NCBI GenBank assembly: GCA_023378865.1
Contig: JAMCSP010000017.1
Location: 1 to 50,355 of the forward strand
DNA length: 50,355 nucleotides
Origin: Candidatus Parvarchaeota archaeon
GTDB lineage: Archaea; Nanobdellota; Nanobdellia; Parvarchaeales; Parvarchaeaceae
Reading direction: 5' to 3'
The position numbers and the translations under genes were made by a program. Every line of letters starts with the position of its first letter. Positions within the stretch are counted from its first letter, which is position 1. Positions 26,095-35,402 of the stretch are shown here, piece by piece. A model generated the notes under the pieces. That model saw nothing but the letters and a program-made list of their open reading frames with translations. It was not told where the DNA came from and did not search any database.

Positions 26095-26970
26095 ATGAAA
26101 ACAAACATTAAAATAGCCATGCTGCTCCTGGCTATATTTACAATAGTCCTCATAGCAAGCAGTTTTTTTGCAGGTGTAAATCTGAAATTATTTTCAGTGA
26201 TTTCGCTGCAAACTGGGATAAACTATAATGTAACTTCTCCGGTTTACTATTTAATATATATAATAATCGCGGGTTTGCTGATACCGACTGCAATAATATT
26301 GCTGCTTGTAAAATACAAAAAAATAAAGGTAATAAATATTATTATCATGCTTTTGTTTTTGTTTGTGATGTATGCCTTCTCGGACATGCTCCTTCTGGAT
26401 ATATATGTTTTTCCATTACACGGCAACCTAAATTCTAACGGGAGTTTACTTGCCATTTTTTCGCTATTAGTCTATATTCTGCCGGTCATATTTACAGTGT
26501 ATTACTTTAAATATGCAGGAAAATACGCAAAAGACGTTTTAAATGTAATTTTGTTTGTATCGATCTCTGCGATTATATCATTGTACTTAAACATAATAAC
26601 CGCATTGATACTTATTGCGATAATAAGCGTTTATGATTATATCTCTGTTTTTATAACAAAGCACATGCTGACACTCGCGAAGGCATTTTCCGGTAATTCA
26701 TTCGGAGGCATATCCTTGATGGCTAGAAAGGCAAAGAAACAGGAGATATTTCTTGGAGGTGGTGACATGGCATTTCCCGCAATTCTTGCAGACGAATTCT
26801 TTCTCCATTATAATCTTCTTTCAGGCACATTTGCAATAATCGGCGCAGTAATTGGATTATCAGTAATACTGTTCTTAGGCAAGAAAGGAAAGGCTTATCC
26901 TGCAATGGCTGCTATCGGGCCTATGCAGTTCGCTCTTCTGGGGTTATATTTTCTTATAAGATTTATCTGA
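26095..26970 (+). CDS. Presenilin/signal-peptide-peptidase-type intramembrane aspartyl protease
   Basis: A 291-residue membrane protein with about nine hydrophobic helices and the family A22 catalytic motifs: YD at 180-181 in VYDYISVF, and the G-x-GD motif as FLGGGDMAF with D224. The third motif, usually PAL, reads PAM (269-271 in AYPAMAAIG). The protein would cut membrane segments such as signal-peptide remnants. It is downstream of the AAA+ ATPase gene by 18 bases. The methionine in PAM is a small departure. Confidence 0.88.
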   Translation: MKTNIKIAMLLLAIFTIVLIASSFFAGVNLKLFSVISLQTGINYNVTSPVYYLIYIIIAGLLIPTAIILLLVKYKKIKVINIIIMLLFLFVMYAFSDMLLLDIYVFPLHGNLNSNGSLLAIFSLLVYILPVIFTVYYFKYAGKYAKDVLNVILFVSISAIISLYLNIITALILIAIISVYDYISVFITKHMLTLAKAFSGNSFGGISLMARKAKKQEIFLGGGDMAFPAILADEFFLHYNLLSGTFAIIGAVIGLSVILFLGKKGKAYPAMAAIGPMQFALLGLYFLIRFI

Positions 26971-27015
26971 TATAACAGCGTTATATATTTAAACTAGCAT
27001 TGAATTAAAAAACAA

Positions 27016-27321
27016 GTGGAAGTTAACGTAAAAGAAGAAGATGTGATAAAAGGACTAAAACAGTGCTTTGATCCGGAGATACCTGCGAATATCTATGATC
27101 TTGGATTAGTATACAAAATAGAGATAACTGGAACGGAGGTCAAAATAACAATGACCTTAACTTCTCCTTTCTGCCCGGTTACAGATTATCTGGTAGAAGA
27201 TATAAAGGGAAAAGTAATGGACTTTTCCGGTGCTACAAAGGTAGATTTAGATATAACATTCGATCCGCCCTGGACTAAGGACAGAATGACTGATGAAGCA
27301 AGAGCAGAATTGGGGATATAA
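27016..27321 (+). CDS. MIP18/SufT family (DUF59) Fe-S assembly protein
   Basis: A 101-residue DUF59 protein: DPEIPANIYDLGLVYKIEI and TLTSPFCPVTDYLVEDIK carry the family's conserved Cys (in TSPFCP), and FDPPWTKDRMTDEARAELGI is the typical end. These proteins help mature Fe-S proteins in archaea and eukaryotes. It begins with GTG; a TATA box (TTATATATTT, about 26981-26990) sits 25-35 bases upstream, consistent with a leaderless GTG start. Confidence 0.92.
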   Translation: MEVNVKEEDVIKGLKQCFDPEIPANIYDLGLVYKIEITGTEVKITMTLTSPFCPVTDYLVEDIKGKVMDFSGATKVDLDITFDPPWTKDRMTDEARAELGI

Positions 27322-27354
27322 ACTTTAACTGCTCTTTAATTTATTTTTAAGAGA

Positions 27355-28458
27355 TTAATCCAAAAAATCCTTGTCTTTGAGCTTTTCAGGTAAATATGTC
27401 TCAGTCATAAATGAAAGCCCCTTTGCAGTAAATGCATCTAGCTCAACCTTTGCTCCTAATTTCTCCATCTTACTAAGTTCTTCCATCCATTTTTTATTGT
27501 TTTTAAACCATTCATAATTCTTAATCTGCTTTATCCTTGCTATATCAACGTCCTTGAACTTTATCAGGTGTCTCCTTAATCCGTATTTATCTATGTCCTC
27601 CATTGTCAATCCCATAAACTTTGCTTCCGGTAATGAAAGCTTATCTGAGACATGCGCTAAAGCTATTGAACCAAATTTAATTGCAGAGTAAATGTAAACT
27701 CCCCATATATCCCCGTCGGTTAAAACGTAAACCGGAAGATTGTGCTCTCTGCTAAGCCTTTGAAGCAGCCTTCTTATCCCTCTTGTTGCCTGCCCCTGGC
27801 TTGCTATTATAACACAATGAAGTTTTTTCCATGCTTTGTCTTCATTAAGCCTGTCCCATATAGTTGCCTTCTCCATGTATATTACGAATTTTGCATCGAC
27901 CTTTTTGAATATAATATCCTCTACATTGCTTGGCACGGCCCATCCGCCGCTTCCCATTTTTGACCAGTCTATTACATCTCCCCTGTCTTCTACTATTACT
28001 TCTCCCGCAACTGCGCCATTCTTATTTGCATTTATGTTCAACTGCTCCCTTGTTAGATCCGTTATGAGCTCTAAATCTTCTATTGCCTTATTGGTCTCTA
28101 CCTGATCATCTACTACATCTATTTTAGTCCCGGGTATTGTACGCCTTACCTGGTAAAAGGCTGACCTTAAACTTGTGTGCTTGTCGCTTTTTATAAGCTC
28201 CCTGCTGACTGCAGCCATTGCCATTGTCTGTATGAACTTTCTGACATGGCCAACGTTTAAAAAATACCTTCTGGACAAACCGCTGCCCAATGTAATCATC
28301 CTGCTCTCTTCATCGTATTTTACGTTTGAAAGGCCCCTTACAGGCAGGGTCAAATAAGGATTCTCTCCTTTCTCTATCTGCTGATAAACATCCTTTCCTA
28401 GTTTTTCAAGTACATTTAACCTTTTTTTCCTAGATTCTTCGATTTCCTTGCTATCCAT
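27355..28458 (-). CDS. top6A: DNA topoisomerase VI subunit A
   Basis: Cleavage subunit of topoisomerase VI, relative of Spo11. The catalytic tyrosine is Y102 in SAFYQVRR, in the winged-helix (CAP) domain. The Toprim domain shows E196 in IYMEKATIWDRL and D248-x-D250 in VLTDGDIWGVY, the magnesium-binding acids. The length of 367 residues is normal. It starts two bases after top6B ends, in the order elp3-KH-top6B-top6A. Confidence 0.96.
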   Translation of the reverse strand: MDSKEIEESRKKRLNVLEKLGKDVYQQIEKGENPYLTLPVRGLSNVKYDEESRMITLGSGLSRRYFLNVGHVRKFIQTMAMAAVSRELIKSDKHTSLRSAFYQVRRTIPGTKIDVVDDQVETNKAIEDLELITDLTREQLNINANKNGAVAGEVIVEDRGDVIDWSKMGSGGWAVPSNVEDIIFKKVDAKFVIYMEKATIWDRLNEDKAWKKLHCVIIASQGQATRGIRRLLQRLSREHNLPVYVLTDGDIWGVYIYSAIKFGSIALAHVSDKLSLPEAKFMGLTMEDIDKYGLRRHLIKFKDVDIARIKQIKNYEWFKNNKKWMEELSKMEKLGAKVELDAFTAKGLSFMTETYLPEKLKDKDFLD

Positions 28459-28460
28459 AT

Positions 28461-30326
28461 TTACTCCTCACCTTCTGCAGACGTATCAGATTCTATCTTG
28501 CTTGATATTACGTCTCCCTTACTAAGACTTTCCTCTACATTTGCTTTAACTTCTTCCTTCTTCTTTTCAAGAAGTCCTTCTATCTTTGCTTTTACCTTTT
28601 TCTCTTCAATGTCGGTTAATTTCGAAAGCGAATATGCCAGTTCTATACCATACTTGTCAAACAGGCTTATCCTCTCCTGGAACAAGCTGCTTTTATGTTT
28701 TCTGTTGAGAAAGACTGAAAGATTCCTGACAAGCTCCTGCAGTGCAAGCTTTATCTCCTTTACTATTATTGGATAACTGGCGACTGAATTCTTGCTTTCA
28801 TTGGTATAAGGCACCCATACTGATGCAATGTGTATTATGAAGACAAGCGGGCCTATAGGCACCTTGCTTTCTACTTTCAGGCCGTAACGTGCATAGTCTA
28901 CACCTAAAAAGCTTTGCGTCAATGCACATGAAGAGGAATCAAACAACAAGGGTATTTTATTTGCAAACCTCATTAAAATTGCCCTATCATTCTGTATCTT
29001 TCCGCCATAAGCTGCAGCAACCTCTATCTGGAAAGGCATTCCCCTGTAAACTTCCGGTTTCCTTGTAACTGATTTGACAAACTCAGGTGAATATTCCTTC
29101 TTTAGGCTCTTTTCCAGTTCTTCTCCTCCTATCGGTGACAAACAATCAGTCTGCGGTCTCATTAAATCTAGGGACTGCAGAGCTTTGAGTATTGAATTTG
29201 CCTGTACTCTATCAATATCCTGTGGTTTAGCCTTGGCATCTATCCCTGCACTTTTCAGTGTCTGCTCTGCAACTGCCCTGCTTACCCTGGACAATTCATT
29301 CTCTAAAACCGATGCAACGGTCCTTTCAGTTGAATTTTTTAGAATCCTCATGAATATACCTATTTCCAGTCCTTCTGGGTGTGGCTTGATTGCCAGAGGT
29401 TCCTTTGGCAGAGAATCTATTACCCTTTTGTATGTAATCTTTTCTCCATTTGGATTTATATAAATTAAAGTTGCATGCGGGTTTACCAAAGCAGTTCTTC
29501 TCACATATTCATCCAACCCCTTATTTCCACTTACATAAAGACCTTCTATCTCCAACTCAATGCTTGTACCGGATTCATAAGGATAATCATCATCGTTTTC
29601 TTCAATAACTTCTGGCTCATTTTTTAGGATATTTATCTGAACTTTCATCATCTTAGCCTTCTTTGCGCTTTTTATCTTAGAAATTATCTTTGCAGGCTTG
29701 CCTGTTGTAAGCTGTGAGTAAAGGACTGCTGAATGGATACCTATTCCCTGCTGGCCTCTGCCCTGCCTCATTGACTGGAATTTGCTTCCATAGAGCATCC
29801 TCCCGAATATGTCGGGTATTTTTGATGGAATTATCCCAGGACCGTTGTCCATTATTTTTATAAGGAATATCGGAGCATTCTTCTTTAACCTAAGCTGCTT
29901 TCCATTCATGAGTACCAAAAGCTTGTCGTTGTTTTCTGATATGTCAAATGTTACATCATCAAATGAAACTGATAACTTGCCGGATCTTATCTGCTTTGAC
30001 TCGCTTTTTCCCTTGTAAAGGACAGTGAACTCATTTTTCCTTACTATCAACTGCCCTACATTCTGTTTTTCGTCAAGTAATTGGTAATTGTCACTCAATG
30101 CCTTTACATCTATAGTTATTTCCGGCAAAGTTACCTTTTCTTTACTTCTTTCCTGCATGTGGCCCATTTCTTCACAAGCATCCAAAGAATTATCAACAGC
30201 CTCCTTCACACATGTAAGCAACGCCTTTTGTTTATTGTCAAAACCTAAAAGATGCCTGTTCTTTTCAAAGAATTCTGTAACACTTATAGCTCTTTGTCCC
30301 TTTGCAAGTTCTTCAGCGATTTCCAT
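28461..30326 (-). CDS. top6B: DNA topoisomerase VI subunit B
   Basis: GHKL ATPase subunit that clamps DNA. The ATP-binding motifs are visible as CVKEAVDNSLDAC (Asn of the N box), IMDNGPGI (G1 box) and GRGQQGIGIHSAVLYSQL (G2 box). The transducer domain follows, then a Lys/Glu-rich C-terminal coiled stretch. The length of 621 residues is somewhat longer than the core enzyme because of this tail. The start overlaps the KH protein gene by 14 bases and the end is two bases from top6A. Confidence 0.96.
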   Translation of the reverse strand: MEIAEELAKGQRAISVTEFFEKNRHLLGFDNKQKALLTCVKEAVDNSLDACEEMGHMQERSKEKVTLPEITIDVKALSDNYQLLDEKQNVGQLIVRKNEFTVLYKGKSESKQIRSGKLSVSFDDVTFDISENNDKLLVLMNGKQLRLKKNAPIFLIKIMDNGPGIIPSKIPDIFGRMLYGSKFQSMRQGRGQQGIGIHSAVLYSQLTTGKPAKIISKIKSAKKAKMMKVQINILKNEPEVIEENDDDYPYESGTSIELEIEGLYVSGNKGLDEYVRRTALVNPHATLIYINPNGEKITYKRVIDSLPKEPLAIKPHPEGLEIGIFMRILKNSTERTVASVLENELSRVSRAVAEQTLKSAGIDAKAKPQDIDRVQANSILKALQSLDLMRPQTDCLSPIGGEELEKSLKKEYSPEFVKSVTRKPEVYRGMPFQIEVAAAYGGKIQNDRAILMRFANKIPLLFDSSSCALTQSFLGVDYARYGLKVESKVPIGPLVFIIHIASVWVPYTNESKNSVASYPIIVKEIKLALQELVRNLSVFLNRKHKSSLFQERISLFDKYGIELAYSLSKLTDIEEKKVKAKIEGLLEKKKEEVKANVEESLSKGDVISSKIESDTSAEGEE

Positions 30327-30828
30327 TCAGATACACCTCTACTTTCTTTTTATTTATCATTGAAAACACATTATCATGTTTTGCGCCATTTAAAATCATT
30401 TCTATTGCAGACTGTGCAATAGATATATTCTGTATCTGTCCGATAATACTTATAGTTTTCCCATAAACATTTATGTAGCAGGAGGTTGCCTTCATTAGCC
30501 TCTGCTTTATCATTCCTCTAGTTCCTATAACCCTCCCTTTAAGCTGCATTGCCCTTTTCTCAGAATTACTGTAATCCCTTAGACTTATTATAACAAGGTC
30601 ATAATCATCATCCAACAGTAAAGAGGAAATTGCCGCATCAAAGCCTCTGTTAAAGGCATTTATTACATTTTTAGCCGACAAAACCTCAAGAGCACTCTTT
30701 CCGCTTATATAGGCAGTGTTCCCGTCTACTTCGAATGTAACACCGTGCTCCTTTATCTTTTCAAGCAGCTTTTTCTGTCTTACTATCTCTTTTGCCTTTT
30801 TTCCGTTCATCAATACTTCATCTTCCAT
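30313..30828 (-). CDS. KH-domain RNA-binding protein (Dim2/Pno1-like)
   Basis: A 171-residue protein with two KH-type modules. The second has LKGRVIGTRGMIKQRLMKAT with the GxxG loop (GTRG), as in archaeal Dim2/Pno1 homologs that bind the 3' end of 16S rRNA during small-subunit maturation. The first module lacks a clear GxxG, also usual for Dim2. The ATG at 30828 is chosen because GGAGC lies six to seven bases upstream inside the elp3 end. It overlaps top6B by 14 bases. Confidence 0.87.
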   Translation of the reverse strand: MEDEVLMNGKKAKEIVRQKKLLEKIKEHGVTFEVDGNTAYISGKSALEVLSAKNVINAFNRGFDAAISSLLLDDDYDLVIISLRDYSNSEKRAMQLKGRVIGTRGMIKQRLMKATSCYINVYGKTISIIGQIQNISIAQSAIEMILNGAKHDNVFSMINKKKVEVYLNGNR

Positions 30829-30829
30829 T

Positions 30830-32407
30830 TTAAAGCTCCTTTGACATGTACCACTTGTATCTTTTGTACCCAAGATTTCTGTAATACTCGCGCACGCCTA
30901 CACCAGATATAACATTTATCTTATTTATTGAATATTCTTCTTTTGTTATTCTTTCAGCTTCAGAAAGCAGTTCCCTGCCGAATCCCCTGTGCTGAAATGC
31001 CTTATCATTGCTCTCGTTTATATTTAAATGTTCGCCGTAAACATGCAATTCTCTTACAAATGCCTCATTCGAATTATCAGGTATCCTTAACCTCAAAAAT
31101 GCAATGATTGCATTGTTGTTATTATCATCCACGCTTAGAAAAACTTCATCCCCGTTTGCAGACCTGTAATTTTCCCTGTTTAATTTTATTTTAACAGGCT
31201 TCGAAATCTTTACATGACCTATCTCCCTGCTTCTTATGTCATTTGCTCTTTTCCCCCTCTCTGCTATTTTCACATCGATAAGCTGCCTTAGATTTGTCAC
31301 TTTTATCCCATTCTCTATAAAAGTAGATGGTATGTCCCTTTCGATCCTCATTATCCTCAGCCATTTTGGCGCATTTATCTCCGCTTCTGCTATTAAATCA
31401 ACAACTTCATCAACAGGATAGGGTTTATAATTTCCTCTTTTCCACATTTCATACAAGCCGGTTCCACGGATAACTAATGTAGGATATATCTTTATGGCAT
31501 CCGGCTTGAAATCCTCATTGTCGTATATCTGTTTAATTGTCTCCCTATCTTTGTCTTTGTCTGAAAACGGAAGATTAAGCATTATATGATAATCAACTTT
31601 GTATCCGTAATTTTTCAGCCTTCTGCTTGCATCAATTACATCTGCTATGTTATGCCCGCGGTTATTTTTAAGCAATACTTCGTCATAGATGCTCTGAACA
31701 CCCATCTCAAGTCTTGTTATGCCGAAATCCAGCATTCTTTCTATGTCTTCATTTGAGCACCTCTCTGGCTTTGTCTCCGCAGCAAATGCAACACACCTTA
31801 TTCCTGCAGTTTCATTAAACTGCTTCTGTGCTTCAATATCACCATCTACCTTTTCACCGTAAAACTCATTCAGTGCCCTGTAAACATTTGTAACATAATC
31901 CTTTACGTAATCTTTAGGTAAAGTCGTAAACGTTCCGCCTATAACTATAATTTCTATTTTCTGGGGGTTGTAACCCATAAAAAGGTAATGCTTCAATCTT
32001 GCAGTTACCTGTTTGTAAGGATCATAAGCATTCATCAATGCCCTTCTGGCAGCAGGCTCAAAGCCAGTGTAACTCTGCGGAGTATTGAATTTTGTACCGC
32101 CTGGACAGAATATACAAGTGCCATGCGGGCAGTCATATGGCTTTGTCATTATCGCAACTACATTTACTCCGGATAGAACCCGTACAGGCTTTGAAACCAT
32201 AATGCCTGCGTATTTTTCCCTTTCATCCTGTGAAAAGTAATTTAATATCTCGCCGTTCTTTGGTATATTGCTCATGCCTATCTGTCTGCATACCTCTCTT
32301 TTTATAGCTAGAAGCTCTTTTCTGTTTCTTATCCTGCCTTCTTCTATCTCTTTTTTGAAAAGAGGCATAAAAGTGGATAAGTTTTCCTGTTTATTGTAAT
32401 AATCCAT
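30830..32407 (-). CDS. elp3: Elp3 tRNA uridine(34) acetyltransferase (radical SAM + GNAT)
   Basis: The 525-residue enzyme builds the cm5U-type side chain on wobble uridine. The radical SAM cluster is C93-x4-C98-x2-C101 in YDCPHGTCIFCPGG. GIRCVAFAAETKPERC and the GVQSIYDEVL segment are typical of Elp3. The GNAT acetyltransferase domain fills the last ~140 residues with HRGFGRELLSEAERI as the acetyl-CoA loop. Starts with ATG at leaderless distance from a TATA box. It leads the operon with the KH protein and Topo VI. Confidence 0.96.
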   Translation of the reverse strand: MDYYNKQENLSTFMPLFKKEIEEGRIRNRKELLAIKREVCRQIGMSNIPKNGEILNYFSQDEREKYAGIMVSKPVRVLSGVNVVAIMTKPYDCPHGTCIFCPGGTKFNTPQSYTGFEPAARRALMNAYDPYKQVTARLKHYLFMGYNPQKIEIIVIGGTFTTLPKDYVKDYVTNVYRALNEFYGEKVDGDIEAQKQFNETAGIRCVAFAAETKPERCSNEDIERMLDFGITRLEMGVQSIYDEVLLKNNRGHNIADVIDASRRLKNYGYKVDYHIMLNLPFSDKDKDRETIKQIYDNEDFKPDAIKIYPTLVIRGTGLYEMWKRGNYKPYPVDEVVDLIAEAEINAPKWLRIMRIERDIPSTFIENGIKVTNLRQLIDVKIAERGKRANDIRSREIGHVKISKPVKIKLNRENYRSANGDEVFLSVDDNNNNAIIAFLRLRIPDNSNEAFVRELHVYGEHLNINESNDKAFQHRGFGRELLSEAERITKEEYSINKINVISGVGVREYYRNLGYKRYKWYMSKEL

Positions 32408-32418
32408 ATGCTTTATAA

Positions 32419-32440
32419 TTTATAAAAGCTGGATATATAA
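32419..32440. promoter_or_regulatory. Crossed divergent TATA boxes between elp3 and the DUF2341-like surface gene
   Basis: In the 40-base spacer a plus-strand box TTTATAAAA (from 32419) is centred about 25 bases before the ATG at 32448. A minus-strand box TTTATATATCC (32431-32440) is centred about 28 bases before the elp3 ATG at 32407. The boxes are crossed, so both open complexes cannot easily coexist. Confidence 0.6.
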
Positions 32441-32447
32441 ATTATGT

Positions 32448-33785
32448 ATGGACAATAAAGGGCAGATGATAACTATATTTTTCTCATTGTTTCTAATACT
32501 TGCAGTTATAACCATACTTGGAATAGAATCTGCGAACCTCAATACAAATGAAAATGTGAATTCGCTGATACAAGCCTATAACCTGCCTAAACTGCAGTAT
32601 TATTTTTTCCTTAATTCGCTTTCAAAAGCTAATTCTCTAACAATATCCAATGGAGTGTACAATATAATTTATTCCACCTTGCAAAAAGTATACTCAAATG
32701 AATTACAAAATATCAACGTTTCAGCGGTATTACTAAATACATCAAACGTTGTAATGCAGCTTCCAAATAAACCGGCAAACATAATAAGCTATATACCGGT
32801 AACCCTATTCAACGTACAAACACAGGCCACCCCTTCTCCTTTCCAGCAGATGATAAACGCCAGTTATACAGTATATGAGAACTATTCAAATGCAGAACTA
32901 AGCAATGTTGAGTTCTTTTATTTCAATGGAACGGTTATACCTTCCTGGCTGGAAAGCCGTACAGGACAGTATGCGGTCTGGTGGATAAAGATAGGAAGCA
33001 TACCGGCAAGTTCGTCTTTTACAGTTTACATGGGTTTTGCCAGTAAAGATGCCAACCTTTTCAATAAGATTACAATAGGGGAGGCACCGGAACTTTCTAC
33101 AACATACGGAGAGTATGATGATGGTGCAGATATATTCAATTACTACACAAACTTTACAGGCCCCTCACTGCCAAGCGGATGGGTCGCTTATTACATAAAT
33201 TCAGGAGCAACCTTGACGGTTAATGACGGTTTAAACTTAACGGCTTCATACTCAGTAAAGGGCCGTACTGAAACATTTGATCAAGTTCTTGTCTATTTTA
33301 CAACAAGCGACAGCACTAACGAGGTATTCGATGCATATAGAGCTCCTACTTCCTATGGCGGTTCATGCACACTATTGGGGTGGACGACCGGCTCTCCAAC
33401 AATTGCTGGGCCAATAAGTGGAACTGCCTATGTCTATTCAATTGGTGATGGTTATTCTGGTTTTGCATGTGTAGGCCAGACAGGAGGTATACTTGAAAAT
33501 GGCGGTTCAATAGCATCGCCAATGAAGATTGAACGACCGACTATTGCAAGCTTTTACTGGGTAAATGGAAAACAGCAATTTTGGCAGAACTATAGCAGTG
33601 AGATAAGCGCATCTAATAATGGATACTCAACTGGTTCAACAAATTCAATATTTTTAGGAGGAGATTGGGCAAGTTCAGCATATCCTACGGCAGGGAATGT
33701 AATAATCTACTATTGGGCCAGATTAAGAGCTTATCCTCCAAATGGGGTGATGCCTTCAATTGGATTTGGCAGTGATTTTCCATAA
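32448..33785 (+). CDS. Surface protein with DUF2341/LamG-like domain
   Basis: A 445-residue exported protein. The N-terminus MDNKGQMITIFFSLFLILAV is a short charged leader and one membrane helix, like archaeal pseudopilins or secreted anchors (not a clear class III site). From residue ~125, PSPFQQMINASYTVYENYSN, FFYFNGTVIPSWLES and YMGFASKDANLFN follow the DUF2341 pattern, then a concanavalin-like region with FTGPSLPSGWVAYYIN. Many N-x-S/T sites. Probably a cell-surface binding protein. Transcribed divergently from elp3. Confidence 0.78.
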   Translation: MDNKGQMITIFFSLFLILAVITILGIESANLNTNENVNSLIQAYNLPKLQYYFFLNSLSKANSLTISNGVYNIIYSTLQKVYSNELQNINVSAVLLNTSNVVMQLPNKPANIISYIPVTLFNVQTQATPSPFQQMINASYTVYENYSNAELSNVEFFYFNGTVIPSWLESRTGQYAVWWIKIGSIPASSSFTVYMGFASKDANLFNKITIGEAPELSTTYGEYDDGADIFNYYTNFTGPSLPSGWVAYYINSGATLTVNDGLNLTASYSVKGRTETFDQVLVYFTTSDSTNEVFDAYRAPTSYGGSCTLLGWTTGSPTIAGPISGTAYVYSIGDGYSGFACVGQTGGILENGGSIASPMKIERPTIASFYWVNGKQQFWQNYSSEISASNNGYSTGSTNSIFLGGDWASSAYPTAGNVIIYYWARLRAYPPNGVMPSIGFGSDFP

Positions 33786-33844
33786 GAAGAATTTGTTAAA
33801 TTTTAAAACGAGCCAAAATTATTTTTGTTTTAATCTACTCAGCC

Positions 33845-34978
33845 CTATTCACTTAATATAAAACTTGCTGTTTTTTCCCTGTTAAAGGGTATTAAATCAT
33901 CATAACCCTGCCCAGTTCCCAAAAAAAGTATCGGCTTTTTAGTAACATAGGATATTGAGAGAACTGCCCCCCCTTTCTTATCAACGTCTGCCTTTGAAAG
34001 TATGTTTGCATCTATTCCTATTTCCCTATTAAACACTTCAGCCTGCTTGACAACATCATTTCCCGTCAAGGCATCCCCTATGAATATAGTAAGATCTGGC
34101 TTGCTAACTCTTTTAACTTTCTTCAATTCTTCGATTAGGTTTTTGTTTATGTCGCTTCTTCCCGCAGTGTCAATCAGTACAACATCCTCTTTTGCTGAAA
34201 CTGCATGCTTTACGGCATCAAATGCAACCGCTGCAGGATCTGCTCCATATGTATGCTTTATTATAGGAACATTCAATCTTTTTGCATGTATTTCAAGCTG
34301 CTCTATTGAGGCTGCACGAAATGTGTCACCTGCTGCAACAACCGGCTTTAAATCATTTGAAAGGAAGAACTTGCAAAGCTTTGCTATCGTAGTGGTCTTT
34401 CCAGCGCCGTTTACGCCTATTATCAGTATTATAAACGGCTTTTTGCTTTTAATGTCAGAAATAAATTTTTCCTTGTCATAAGCAATCAAAACGCCGGCGA
34501 TGCTCTCTTTTATTGCATTTTCCAGATATTTTTTATTTCCAAAAACTGAGATGCTCTGGCCTACAAGTCTGTTTTTCAGTTCCTTTTCTATGCCTTCAAG
34601 TACAGACAATGCAACATTATTTTCCAGAAGAACCGACTTTATTTCTGAATAGATCATTTCAACGTCTTCTTCTGTTACTGTATGTGAAAGAATCGATTTC
34701 TTTTTTACAGGAATTTTCTGCTGTTTTCCCTCTGCCTTTGTTTCCCCCTTTTCAACATCCTTAAGTTCAGAAACTTCCTTCTTTATTTCCCTGACTTCTT
34801 CTTTTATTTCCTTTTTGTCTTCCGGCAGTATGTCTTTTTTAAGTTCAACTTTATCCTGTTGTAGGATATTCTCTTCCTTCTTCTCTTCTTCTAGAATTTC
34901 CTTTTCTTCTTCTTTTGAAAGTTTTTTCTGTATGGAATTTAAGGAATCCTTTATTTTTTTCTTTATGAAGTCAAACAT
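33845..34978 (-). CDS. ftsY: Signal recognition particle receptor FtsY
   Basis: SRP receptor GTPase, 377 residues. An acidic, lysine-rich helical N-terminus (about 1-95) precedes the N domain, then the G domain with GVNGAGKTTTIAKL (P-loop), AGDTFRAASIEQL, VVLIDTAGRSD (G3), SKADVDKKGG (TKxD-type G4) and FLGTGQGYDDL. It targets ribosome-SRP complexes to the membrane. It ends the rnp4-S19e-PDCD5-L39e-L31e-pfdA-ftsY unit and starts two bases after pfdA. The SRP RNA lies at the far right of the window. Confidence 0.96.
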   Translation of the reverse strand: MFDFIKKKIKDSLNSIQKKLSKEEEKEILEEEKKEENILQQDKVELKKDILPEDKKEIKEEVREIKKEVSELKDVEKGETKAEGKQQKIPVKKKSILSHTVTEEDVEMIYSEIKSVLLENNVALSVLEGIEKELKNRLVGQSISVFGNKKYLENAIKESIAGVLIAYDKEKFISDIKSKKPFIILIIGVNGAGKTTTIAKLCKFFLSNDLKPVVAAGDTFRAASIEQLEIHAKRLNVPIIKHTYGADPAAVAFDAVKHAVSAKEDVVLIDTAGRSDINKNLIEELKKVKRVSKPDLTIFIGDALTGNDVVKQAEVFNREIGIDANILSKADVDKKGGAVLSISYVTKKPILFLGTGQGYDDLIPFNREKTASFILSE

Positions 34979-34979
34979 A

Positions 34980-35402
34980 TTATCTTAATGAGTTTTGGTA
35001 GCTTTCGTAAAGCTTATTTGCCTCTTCTTCTAATTTTGTGCCCCTTTCCTGTAAAACCTGTATTGTCTGCGCTATTGAACTTATATTTGCGCTTACCTCC
35101 TTAAAATCATTCTCCAGCTTTGACTTTAATTCCTTAAATGAGAAGGACTTAAAGATGTTGCTGCCTATGCCAATGATTGCATCATTAAGTTCGTTTACCT
35201 TTCCTCTTATAAAAATATCCTGCGCGTAGGGGAGCAGAACATCGCTGTTCTCTTTTAATGAACTTAATCCGTCTAATGCTCTTGCAATGTTATCCTGTGT
35301 TACCTGCAGGTTATTAAGAACATTTATGTAATTTTCTAGTTCCCTTCTTATATACTCGATTTCCATCAGCTGATTGCTCAGCTTTTCCTCGTCGATTTCC
35401 AT
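34980..35402 (-). CDS. pfdA: Prefoldin alpha subunit
   Basis: A 140-residue coiled-coil chaperone subunit: two long helices (about 1-45 and 90-138) flank a beta hairpin region with SDVLLPYAQDIFIRGKV, the conserved alpha-prefoldin strand segment. It hands unfolded proteins to the thermosome. It lies between L31e and ftsY with no gap on either side, as in many archaea, but the usual eIF6 and L18Ae (LX) genes are missing from the interval. Confidence 0.9.
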   Translation of the reverse strand: MEIDEEKLSNQLMEIEYIRRELENYINVLNNLQVTQDNIARALDGLSSLKENSDVLLPYAQDIFIRGKVNELNDAIIGIGSNIFKSFSFKELKSKLENDFKEVSANISSIAQTIQVLQERGTKLEEEANKLYESYQNSLR

